A stretch of DNA of 64,000 nt from Verrucomicrobium sp. GAS474 (GTDB taxonomy: Bacteria > Verrucomicrobiota > Verrucomicrobiia > Methylacidiphilales > GAS474): contig NZ_LT629781.1 of assembly GCF_900105685.1 (NCBI RefSeq), forward strand, positions 2,604,001 to 2,668,000, in the 5' to 3' direction. The notes below the pieces were generated by a model. It did not search any database. It was not told where the DNA came from and was given only the letters and a program-made list of their open reading frames with translations. This document shows, piece by piece, positions 1-7,701 of this stretch. The position numbers and the translations under genes are program-made. Each line of letters starts with the position of its first letter. The first letter of the stretch is position 1.

Positions 1-1
1 C

Positions 2-736
2 ACTGGCACCCTCTTCCTCGACGAGATCGGCGAACTCAGCCCCGGCACCCAGGCGAAGCTCCTCCGCGCCCTCCAGGAGCGCGTGATCCAGCGCCTCGGC
101 AGCAACGAGGCGATCTCGGTCGACGTCCGCGTCATCGCGGCGACGAACCGGAACCTGGAGGAGGCGATCCAGGAAAAGCAGTTCCGCGAGGATCTCTATT
201 ACCGGCTGAACGACGCCACCATTTCCCTCCCGCCCCTGCGGGAGCGGCAGGGCGACGTGCCCGAACTGATCGGCTACTTCATCTCCCATCACGCGAAGGA
301 TCTCGGCGCCCAGCGTCCCGGGATCACCCCGGAGACGGTCGATTACCTCGCCTCGCTCCCCTGGCCCGGGAACGTCCGGCAGCTCCAGTCGTTCCTCCGC
401 CAGGCGATCCTCGCCTCGCGCGGCTACGCGATCTCCCTGGAAACGGTGAAGGAGATGCTCTCCCGCGAGGGCAAGACCGGCGGGGGCAAGGGGGCGGCCG
501 ACCGTCCGTTCCGCGATTTCATCGCCGAGGTTCTGGAAGGGGCCTCGACGGCAAAGGAGCCCGACGCCTACGCCGTGGCGATCCGCGCGGCGGAGCGGGA
601 GCTCCTCTCCCAGGCGATCCGGCTGACGAAGGGAAACCAATCCCTCGCCGCCCGCTGGCTCGGCATCTCCCGCCTCACGCTCCGGACGAAGCTCACCGAA
701 CTCGGCCTCCGCGAGGCTTCCGAGAAGGAAGAGTAG
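2..736 (+). CDS. Sigma-54-dependent transcriptional activator (NtrC family), 3' part
   Basis: The reading frame is already open at the window edge, so the N-terminus (receiver or other sensor domain and the Walker A/GAFTGA part) is missing. The visible 244 residues begin at the Walker B segment (GTLFLDEIGELSP), continue through sensor motifs (RVIAATNRNLEE, FREDLYYRLN, WPGNVRQL) typical of sigma-54 AAA+ ATPases, and end in a Fis-type helix-turn-helix (GNQSLAARWLGISRLTLRTK). Proteins of this kind hydrolyse ATP to open promoters bound by sigma-54 RNA polymerase. The signal and target genes cannot be judged because the sensor part lies outside the window. The family is secure. Confidence 0.93.
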   Translation, partial: TGTLFLDEIGELSPGTQAKLLRALQERVIQRLGSNEAISVDVRVIAATNRNLEEAIQEKQFREDLYYRLNDATISLPPLRERQGDVPELIGYFISHHAKDLGAQRPGITPETVDYLASLPWPGNVRQLQSFLRQAILASRGYAISLETVKEMLSREGKTGGGKGAADRPFRDFIAEVLEGASTAKEPDAYAVAIRAAERELLSQAIRLTKGNQSLAARWLGISRLTLRTKLTELGLREASEKEE

Positions 737-789
737 GGGAGTTTCTCCCGCCTCCAAAACCACTCTTTCGGCGCGGCGTTCAGGTTGCG

Positions 790-809
790 TTTTAGATCTG
801 GGTCTAAAA
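790..809. other. AT-rich hairpin beside tRNA-Thr
   Basis: TTTTAGA and TCTAAAA form a 7-bp stem around a 6-base loop between the activator gene and the tRNA. It lies 3' of the tRNA on the minus strand, so it may be a processing or weak termination structure. No T-tract follows on either strand, so it is not called a terminator. Confidence 0.3.
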
Positions 810-817
810 GAGAAGGG

Positions 818-889
818 AGCCGCTTGTCGGGATCGAACCGACGACCGACTGTTTACAAAACAGTTGCTCTACCACTGAGCTAAAGCGGC
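818..889 (-). tRNA. tRNA-Thr (anticodon TGT)
   Basis: Read on the minus strand, this 72-base segment folds as a cloverleaf. The acceptor arms GCCGCTT and AAGCGGC pair fully. The D-arm contains AGCTCAGTGGTAGAGC, the anticodon loop TTTGTAA exposes TGT (threonine, ACA codons), and the T-arm contains GGTTCGATCCC. The 3' CCA is not encoded, as in many bacteria outside the gammaproteobacteria. Bases 890-1042 downstream on the plus strand show no further gene. Confidence 0.95.
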
Positions 890-1042
890 GTGGGGAACGG
901 AGTGCGGGAGTATGGCGCAGCGTGTCCCGGCTGAAAAGCCCGGAACGTCGTTCCCCCGTGCTTTTATCGGTTCCGGGCTCGGAAAGTGCTTCCCAAACGC
1001 GTTCCCGGAGGGAAATCTCTCCGGACCCAACCCACTATCTCC

Positions 1043-2503
1043 ATGGATCTTTTAAGAAAGAAGTCGTTCGCCTCCTTGCAGAAACAGGCCGAACGCGTCG
1101 GGGGGCTGCGCCGGGTGTTGACCGCGCCCCAGCTGGTCGGCCTCAGCGTCGGCACGGCGATCGGGACCGGCGTCTTCGTCCTGACGGGGCACGTGGCGGC
1201 GGAGCACGCCGGCCCGGCGCTCGTCCTCTCCCTCATCGTCGCCGGGCTCGCCTCGCTCTTCGCCGGGCTCTGCTATGCCGAATACGCCTCGATGATCCCC
1301 GTGGCCGGGAGCGCCTACACCTACGCCTATGCGACGTGCGGGGAATTCTTCGCCTGGATCATCGGCTGGGACCTGATCCTCGAATACCTCTTCGGCGCGG
1401 CGACGGTCGCCGTCGGTTGGTCGGGCTACATGACCCGCTTCCTCCACTATTGCGGGATCGACCTTCCCACGAAGCTGGTTTCCTCCCCCTGGGTCTACAA
1501 GCACGGGGAATGGATCCACAGCGGGGCCTACTTCAACCTTCCGGCGGTCCTCATCACCGCCTTCGCCACCTGGGTCATCTACTCCGGCATCCGCGAATCG
1601 GCCCGGCTCAACCTCGTCATCGTCATCATCAAGGTCTCGGTGATCCTCCTCTTCATCGGCTTCGGCCTCCCCCACGTGAAGCCGGAAAATTGGCATCCCT
1701 TCATCCCGCCGAGCGACGGCATCTCGGGCGAGTTCGGCTTCAGCGGCATCTTCGCCGGTGCGGGGGTCATCTTCTTCGCCTACCTCGGCTTCGAGGCTGT
1801 CTCGACGGCGGCCCAGGAGGCGAAGAACCCGCAGCGGGACATGCCGATCGGCATCCTCGGCGGCCTCCTGATCTGCACCGTCCTCTACATCTCCGTCGCC
1901 GTCGTGCTGACGGGGCTCATGTCCTACAAGGACCCCGGGATGGCGGGCCCCGCGCCGGTCGCCTACGCCATCGAGCACGTCGGGACATCCCTGAAGTGGC
2001 TCGCCCCCTTGATCCAGCTCGGGGCGATCGCCGGGCTCACCTCGGTCATCTTCGGCCTCCTCCTCGGCCAGAGCCGCCTCTTCTACTCGATGTCCGAGGA
2101 CGGCCTCCTGCCGAAATCGTTCTCGAAGATCCACGCCGTGCGCGGCACCCCCTGGGTCACCACCCTCCTCGTCGGCGGCGTCACGGCGGTGATCGCGGCC
2201 CTCTTCCCCATCGGCATCCTCGGGGAGCTGACCTCGATCGGGACGCTCCTCGCCTTCCTCATCGTCTGCGTCAGCGTGATGGTCCTCCGCCGCACCCAGC
2301 CCGGGTTGCCCCGGTCGTTCCGGACCCCGTGGGTTCCGCTGGTCCCCCTCCTCGGCGTCTTCTTCTGCGGCCTCTCGATGTATTACCTGCCGAACGACAC
2401 CTGGGTCCGGCTCTTCGTCTGGATGGCCGTCGGCCTCGTGGTCTACTTCCTTTTCTCGCGGAAAAACAGCAGGCTGGAAAAAGGAAGCGAAGACGCTATC
2501 TAG
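1043..2503 (+). CDS. APC-family amino-acid permease (CAT/YfnA-like)
   Basis: A 486-residue integral membrane protein with about 12 hydrophobic segments. Near the N-terminus is the APC signature LVGLSVGTAIGTGVFVLTG (residues about 30-50), the unwound substrate-binding helix. Further on are FFAYLGFEAVSTAAQEAKNPQ and LPKSFSKIHAVRGTPWV, both characteristic of cationic/neutral amino-acid transporters of the CAT/YfnA branch. It should import an amino acid by proton or cation coupling; the substrate is not predictable. An in-frame start at 986 exists, but MDLLRKKSFASLQKQ at 1043 resembles family N-termini better. A GNAT gene starts 5 bp after the stop, suggesting co-transcription. Confidence 0.9.
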   Translation: MDLLRKKSFASLQKQAERVGGLRRVLTAPQLVGLSVGTAIGTGVFVLTGHVAAEHAGPALVLSLIVAGLASLFAGLCYAEYASMIPVAGSAYTYAYATCGEFFAWIIGWDLILEYLFGAATVAVGWSGYMTRFLHYCGIDLPTKLVSSPWVYKHGEWIHSGAYFNLPAVLITAFATWVIYSGIRESARLNLVIVIIKVSVILLFIGFGLPHVKPENWHPFIPPSDGISGEFGFSGIFAGAGVIFFAYLGFEAVSTAAQEAKNPQRDMPIGILGGLLICTVLYISVAVVLTGLMSYKDPGMAGPAPVAYAIEHVGTSLKWLAPLIQLGAIAGLTSVIFGLLLGQSRLFYSMSEDGLLPKSFSKIHAVRGTPWVTTLLVGGVTAVIAALFPIGILGELTSIGTLLAFLIVCVSVMVLRRTQPGLPRSFRTPWVPLVPLLGVFFCGLSMYYLPNDTWVRLFVWMAVGLVVYFLFSRKNSRLEKGSEDAI

Positions 2504-2508
2504 GGAGG

Positions 2509-3273
2509 ATGGAATCCTCCCCCGCGGCCCCGCTCGAGCCCAAGGCCGAGCCGCCCGTCCTCACGGTCCGCTTCTACCGGCCCGAGGACCGGCCCGTGAT
2601 CCGGCGGATCTGCGCCGAGACCGGTTTCCTCGGGAAGCCGATCGACCCGCTCTTCGAGGACCGCGAGCTCTTCGCCGATTACCTCACCCGCTATTACACC
2701 GACATCGAGCCCGAATCGACCCTCGTCATCGAGAGCGGCGGCGTGGTCCAGGGATACCTGAACGGTTCCCGCCGGGTGGGGCAATACAAGCGGTTCCGGT
2801 TCCGGGACAACGCCCGCCTCTTCCTCGTCGGGGCCTGGCGCTACTTCACCCGCCCCTACGGGGCCGAGACGCGCCAGTACGTCCGGTGGCTCATGACGCG
2901 GGCCGGGAAAGAGAACCCGGTGACCCCGCAGGATCTCCCCCATTTCCACATCAACCTCCTCCCCCCGGTCCGCAGCGTCGCCGGGACGCGGGCGATCATC
3001 GACGCCTTCCTGAAGTACCTCGTCGAGCAGGGGGAAAAGGGCGTCTACGCCCAGGTCATCTCCTACGAGGCGCGGCGGGCCGTGCGGACCTTCGAGCGGT
3101 ACGGCTTCGAGGTCATCGACCAGAAGGAAGTGACGAAATACCGGCACCTCCACGACGGCGGCATCTTCCTCTTCACGATCATCAAGGACCTGAAGGCGAA
3201 CGGGAGTCTCTACGGAAGCGATCTGGGTAAGGGCAAGGGCAAGCACCAGAGCCAGCCAACATCGAAGGCATGA
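2509..3273 (+). CDS. GNAT-family N-acetyltransferase-like protein
   Basis: A 254-residue protein whose N-terminal half (VRFYRPEDRPVIRRICAET) and C-terminal half (EARRAVRTFERYGFEVIDQ) look like the beta-strand/helix pattern of GNAT acetyltransferases. The end of the fold, where a residue run follows RTFERYGFE, is typical of the CoA-binding half. The acceptor substrate is unknown. The gene sits between a permease (5 bp upstream) and a polysaccharide-deacetylase-like gene with which it overlaps by 4 bases (ATGA), so the two are probably translationally coupled. That context suggests modification of an amino sugar or lipid head group, which is inference. The reading frame is open far upstream inside the permease gene, but ATG 2509 is the first plausible start. 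Confidence 0.72.
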   Translation: MESSPAAPLEPKAEPPVLTVRFYRPEDRPVIRRICAETGFLGKPIDPLFEDRELFADYLTRYYTDIEPESTLVIESGGVVQGYLNGSRRVGQYKRFRFRDNARLFLVGAWRYFTRPYGAETRQYVRWLMTRAGKENPVTPQDLPHFHINLLPPVRSVAGTRAIIDAFLKYLVEQGEKGVYAQVISYEARRAVRTFERYGFEVIDQKEVTKYRHLHDGGIFLFTIIKDLKANGSLYGSDLGKGKGKHQSQPTSKA

Positions 3274-4022
3274 GTGCCACTGCGGGAAAGCACCTCGTCG
3301 TCTCCCTCCACGACCTCCACCCCGGCAGCCGGAAGGCGATCGCCGCCCAGCGGGAGGCGCTGGCCGCGTGGGGCGTCTCCCGCCGGAGCCTCCTCGTCGT
3401 CCCCCAATTCCATCACGGCCCGAAGGCCGACGAGCCCGACTTCGCCGCGACCGTCCGCGCCTGGGCGGGGGAGGGGGACGAAGTTGTCCTCCACGGCTTT
3501 TTCCACGACCGCCAAGGCCGGAAGGACGCCCTCGGCTCTCTCTTCTGGACCCGCCTCTACACGAACCGGGAGGCCGAGTTCCTCGACCTCACCGGCCCGG
3601 AGACGGTGGCGCGGCTTGCCGCCGGGAGCGCCCTCTTTGCCGAGGCCGGTTTCCCCGTCCCGGTCGGCTTCATCGCCCCGGCCTGGCTCATGGGCCCCGA
3701 GGTCGTCCCCGTCCTCCGGGCCGCCGGGTTCCGCCACACGACGACGCTCCGGGAGTTCCTCTCCCTCCAGCGGGGCGAAAGCGTCCCTTCCCAGTCCCTC
3801 TGCTGGAGCACCCGGGCCGCGTGGCGGCGGACGGTCTCGGTCCTCTGGAACCGGCACCTTTTCTCCCGCTCCCAGGGGAATTCCCTCCTGCGGATCAGCC
3901 TCCATCCCGACGATCTCCTCCACGTCACAATCCGGAAACAAATCGAGCGGGTCGTGAAAACGGCATTGGATCGCGGCTTCGAGCCGGTAACCTATGCGGA
4001 TTATGCCTCTCTGCCGGGTTGA
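3270..4022 (+). CDS. DUF2334-type polysaccharide deacetylase-like protein
   Basis: A 250-residue protein with the layout of the NodB/DUF2334 carbohydrate-esterase fold: an N-terminal SLHDLHP motif that would supply the catalytic Asp, a central HGFFH motif giving the metal-binding histidines, and RISLHPDD near the C-terminus. No signal peptide is seen, so it probably acts in the cytoplasm, for example on a nucleotide-linked or lipid-linked amino sugar. It overlaps the GNAT gene upstream by 4 bases and the PHP-glycosyltransferase gene downstream by 29 bases. Such overlap indicates one translational unit. The fold is fairly sure; the substrate is not known. Confidence 0.75.
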   Translation: MSATAGKHLVVSLHDLHPGSRKAIAAQREALAAWGVSRRSLLVVPQFHHGPKADEPDFAATVRAWAGEGDEVVLHGFFHDRQGRKDALGSLFWTRLYTNREAEFLDLTGPETVARLAAGSALFAEAGFPVPVGFIAPAWLMGPEVVPVLRAAGFRHTTTLREFLSLQRGESVPSQSLCWSTRAAWRRTVSVLWNRHLFSRSQGNSLLRISLHPDDLLHVTIRKQIERVVKTALDRGFEPVTYADYASLPG

Positions 4023-6414
4023 CCTCCATCTCCACTCCCGCTTTTCCGACCGCCCCTCGGAGTGGATCCTGCGGCAGCTCGGGATGCCCCAGAGCTACAG
4101 CCAGCCGGAGGCCCTCTACGCCCGCCTCCACCAGGCCGGGATGCGGTGGAAGACGATCACCGACCACAACCGGATCGACGGCGCCCTGGAGCTCGCCGCC
4201 CGCCATGACGACGTCTTCCTCAGCGAGGAGGTCACGACCTACTTCCCCGACGGCTGCAAGATCCACCTCCTCGTCTGGAACCTGACCGAGGCCCAGCACC
4301 GGGAGATCGCCACCCTGCGGGAGAACATCTACGACCTCGCCGGATGGCTCCGCGTCCAGAAGCTCCCCCACGGCGTCGCCCATCCGCTCTCCGACATCAA
4401 CGGGAAGCTGACCCCCGCCCACGTCGAGAAGCTCCTCCTCCTCTTCCGCGTCTTCGAGGGGCGGAACGGCAACCGCGAGCCGCTGGCCCAGCAGGTCCTC
4501 GGCCAGATCGTCGCCTCCCTCACCCCGGAGAAGCTGGCCCAGCTGGCCGACCGCCATCACCTCGCCCCGGTCGATGCCGATTTCCACCGGAAGATCCTCA
4601 CCGGCGGCTCCGACGACCACGGCGGCCTCTACGCCGGGCGGACGTGGACCGAGGCGGCGGTTGATTCCAACACAGCCGACACCGTCGACGGCTTCTTCGC
4701 CGCCCTCCACTCCGGCCTCGCCACGCCGCAGGGGGAGGCCGGGACGCCGCTCCATCTTTCCAGCAGCTTCTACAACACCGTCTTCTCCTACGCGCAGGAC
4801 CGGATGAAGAAGACCGCCCCGCTCGCCGCCAATCTCCTCAGCACCGTGGCGCAACGGTTCGTCACCGGCAAGAACCCGACCGACTTTTCCTTCGGCGAGC
4901 AGATGGGCTTCGTCGTCGAGGCGGTCCGGACCGGCCAGGTCTTCGACTTCTTCAAGCCGGGCGAGACGACCCTCTCGCGGGAGTTCGCCGCCTTCTTCAC
5001 CGATCCGAAGGTGAAGACCGATCTCGACACCATCATCCGCACCGAGGCCGGGCCGGAGCGCCGCTCCTTCGCGATGGCCTCCTACCTCACGAACCAGCTC
5101 TCCTACCGCCTCTTCCTCGAATTCATGCGGCGGGTCGAGCGGGGAAGCCTCCTCGACGCCTTCCAGTCCCTCACCGGGATCGTCCCCGTCGCCGGGGCCG
5201 TCCTTCCCTACGTCGTCGCCTACCGGCAGCAGGCCCCCGCGCGGCCCTTCCTCCGCGAGACCGCCCGGGAATTCCTCCCCGAGGTCCCCTCCTTCCTCCG
5301 CAACGAGAAGCGGGCCTGGTTCACCGACACCCTCGAGGACGTCAACGGCGTCGCCCGGACGATCTGTTCCATGACGGCGGCGGGCCTCCGCGCCGGGGCC
5401 GACCTCACCGTCGTCACCTCCCGGTCCGAGGTCTTCGTCACCGACATCCCCGTGAAGAACTTCGCCCCCGTCGGCGAGTTCGAGATCCCCGAGTACAAGC
5501 TCCAGAAGATGAGCTTCCCCCCCTTCCTCGAGATCCTCGACTACATCGAGCGGGAAGGCTTCACCGAGCTCGTCATCAGCACCCCCGGCCCCGTCGGCCT
5601 CTGCGCCCTCGCGGCGGGGAAGCTCCTCGGCCTCCGCCTCACCTCGATCTACCACACCGACTTCCCCCAGTACGCCCGCTTCCTGAGCGACGACGCCTTT
5701 ATGGAGACCGTCACGTGGCGCTACATGCAGTGGTTCTACGGCCAGTTCCACCGCATCTACGCGAACTCCGAGTTCTACCGTCAGTGCTGGATCGACCGCG
5801 GCATCCCCGCCTCCCGGCTCGAGATCTTCCCGCGCGGTCTCGACACCTCCCTCTTCGCCACGAAGTTCCGCCGTCCCGATTTCTGGACCGCCCGGGGCGC
5901 GAAGCCGGGCGCGCCCGTCCTCCTCTACGTCGGCCGCGTCTCGAAGGAAAAGGAACTCGGCTTCCTCGTCGACGTCGCCCGCGAGCTGGAGAAGCGGGGT
6001 GCCTCCTTCACCGTCGCCCTCGTCGGGGACGGCCCCTTCCGGGACGAGATGGCGGCGGCCCTTCCCGGCGCGATCTTCACCGGAGTCCTGACCGGGGAGG
6101 AACTCGCCGCCGCCTACGCCTCCGCCGACCTCTTCCTTTTCCCCAGCACCACCGACACCTTCGGCAACGTCGTCATCGAGGCGATGGCCTGCGGCCTCCC
6201 CGTCGTCGTCTCCGACGTCGGCGGACCGAGGGAATTGATCACCGCCCCTGCGCGCGGCGCCGTCGTCCCCGCGCGGAACCTGAAGCAATGGGCCGACACC
6301 GTCTCCGGCTTCCTCGCCGCCCTCCCCACCGAGGCCTCCCGCCAGGCCCTCTCCAGCGAGATCCACGAGGAACGGAGCTGGGACCGGGCGTTCCAGAAAT
6401 TCTGGAACGAATAA
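3994..6414 (+). CDS. PHP-domain phosphoesterase fused to a GT4-type glycosyltransferase
   Basis: An 806-residue two-enzyme fusion. Residues about 5-235 form a PHP metal-dependent phosphoesterase domain, with VDLHLHSRFSD, TDHNR, VAHPLSD and GSDDHGG in the usual order and all main metal-ligand histidines and aspartates visible. A helical region of about 200 residues follows. From about residue 435 a complete GT-B fold begins, ending with VLLYVGRVSKEKELGFLVD and the nucleotide-sugar region FPSTTDTFGNVVIEAMACG. The GT half resembles lipid- or polysaccharide-directed GT4 enzymes. The fusion implies coupled removal of a phosphate and sugar transfer, perhaps in glycolipid assembly (inference). A second start at 4003 is possible. 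Confidence 0.88.
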   Translation: MRIMPLCRVDLHLHSRFSDRPSEWILRQLGMPQSYSQPEALYARLHQAGMRWKTITDHNRIDGALELAARHDDVFLSEEVTTYFPDGCKIHLLVWNLTEAQHREIATLRENIYDLAGWLRVQKLPHGVAHPLSDINGKLTPAHVEKLLLLFRVFEGRNGNREPLAQQVLGQIVASLTPEKLAQLADRHHLAPVDADFHRKILTGGSDDHGGLYAGRTWTEAAVDSNTADTVDGFFAALHSGLATPQGEAGTPLHLSSSFYNTVFSYAQDRMKKTAPLAANLLSTVAQRFVTGKNPTDFSFGEQMGFVVEAVRTGQVFDFFKPGETTLSREFAAFFTDPKVKTDLDTIIRTEAGPERRSFAMASYLTNQLSYRLFLEFMRRVERGSLLDAFQSLTGIVPVAGAVLPYVVAYRQQAPARPFLRETAREFLPEVPSFLRNEKRAWFTDTLEDVNGVARTICSMTAAGLRAGADLTVVTSRSEVFVTDIPVKNFAPVGEFEIPEYKLQKMSFPPFLEILDYIEREGFTELVISTPGPVGLCALAAGKLLGLRLTSIYHTDFPQYARFLSDDAFMETVTWRYMQWFYGQFHRIYANSEFYRQCWIDRGIPASRLEIFPRGLDTSLFATKFRRPDFWTARGAKPGAPVLLYVGRVSKEKELGFLVDVARELEKRGASFTVALVGDGPFRDEMAAALPGAIFTGVLTGEELAAAYASADLFLFPSTTDTFGNVVIEAMACGLPVVVSDVGGPRELITAPARGAVVPARNLKQWADTVSGFLAALPTEASRQALSSEIHEERSWDRAFQKFWNE

Positions 6415-6415
6415 T

Positions 6416-7558
6416 TCAGGCCCTTTTCCTCAGCCCATTTTTACGAATCGAGGCTTGGGCGGGGGCCTCGAAATAGCGGTACGCCAGGAATGCGGCGACG
6501 CAAGTGATTCCCATATAAAGCAGGAAGAAGGCGTTGTGGTAGAGTGGAACGCCTTGCCCCGATCGGGTGAAAATCAGGACAAGCCCCAGTTGAATCGGGA
6601 AATGGAGGAGATAACTCGAATAGGTCATGTTTCCGGCGCTCTCCACGTATTTCCGCAGGGAGTCGGGAATGGAAATATCCCTTGCGAAGAAGAGCACCAG
6701 CGCGGGGATGTAAAGATAGGAAAGCAGGGGTTCGATGGGAGTGCCCGGGTGAGGGTTCCAGTGCAGCAGCTTTTCCATGATGGGTGTCGCGATCAGGAAA
6801 CCCGCCAGCAAAACTTTCAGTAGCAGATCCTTCGATTTTGAATCGGGCGAGGCAAGCCTGCCAAGCAGAGTCATCGTCCCTCCGAGATAGAAATAAAGGA
6901 CGCAATCGAATAGCGGGGTCCGTCCGTGCATCGCCGTCAGCACCCCGAATATCCCGAGCACGATCAGGCTCACCCGGAACGAGGCGCCGAAACGGAAAGT
7001 CACGCAGAAGAACACCATATAAATCAACACTTCCAACGAGATGGACCAAACCGGGCCATTGAAGCTGAGGTGGCTCTGATTGATCCAATCGCTGGCCATG
7101 AAGAGCTGGAGGAGGAAATGGAGAGTGTCGGTGTCCCGGTAGACGAAGAAGAGGTGGTGTCGTGTGAGGTAGCACCACTGAAGCAGGCAGACCAGGAGGA
7201 GGGTTGCCAGATGAAGCGGATAAAGACGTGAAAAGCGAAGGATGAAAAATCGCCCTGCGGAAATGTTTTTTTCCCGAATCGCATGGCCATATTTCCAGAA
7301 GAAAATATAACCGCTGATGCACCAGAAAATCGGGACTCCATAATTCCCGAAGTCGTAGAGGGACTTCAGTAGGGGATAAAAGGGCTGGTTCTCCCGCACC
7401 CAACCGATCGGATCGTTCCCGATATAGGCGAAATGCCGGTAATGGAAGACGACGACAGCCATTGCCGAAAGAAAGCGAATCAACTCGAGTCCCAGCAGTT
7501 TATTCCCGGACGGAGAGCCCTGAGGTCTTTCTCCAGACGATGAAGGAGGCTGGCTCAT
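6416..7558 (-). CDS. Membrane acyltransferase, OafA/YrhL family (acyltransferase 3)
   Basis: About 380 residues with roughly ten hydrophobic segments. The N-terminal ELIRFLSAMAVVVFHYRHF holds the catalytic-type histidine of acyltransferase-3 proteins, and an RFSRLYPLH motif follows, as in OafA and NodX relatives. These enzymes add acetyl or similar groups to O-antigen, peptidoglycan or exopolysaccharide sugars. Base composition is clearly lower than in both neighbours (23 of 60 G+C on the line starting at 7261), with AT-rich codons, suggesting more recent acquisition. The start at 7558 (MSQPPSSSGERPQ) is preferred; the frame stays open to 7684. It converges tail to tail with the glycosyltransferase, leaving 1 base between stops. 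Confidence 0.87.
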   Translation of the reverse strand: MSQPPSSSGERPQGSPSGNKLLGLELIRFLSAMAVVVFHYRHFAYIGNDPIGWVRENQPFYPLLKSLYDFGNYGVPIFWCISGYIFFWKYGHAIREKNISAGRFFILRFSRLYPLHLATLLLVCLLQWCYLTRHHLFFVYRDTDTLHFLLQLFMASDWINQSHLSFNGPVWSISLEVLIYMVFFCVTFRFGASFRVSLIVLGIFGVLTAMHGRTPLFDCVLYFYLGGTMTLLGRLASPDSKSKDLLLKVLLAGFLIATPIMEKLLHWNPHPGTPIEPLLSYLYIPALVLFFARDISIPDSLRKYVESAGNMTYSSYLLHFPIQLGLVLIFTRSGQGVPLYHNAFFLLYMGITCVAAFLAYRYFEAPAQASIRKNGLRKRA

Positions 7559-7701
7559 GGCATCAGGGAGAGCGCCTCGATCGGGATGAGCCATGTCTTG
7601 CCTGTCTAATCTCGTCCCGGAGCCATGACAAGTTATATTGCGCTCTCTCCAAAGACCGGCTCCCTTCTTGCCCCCGCCGGGCAATCGGCTTTAATGGACC
7701 G

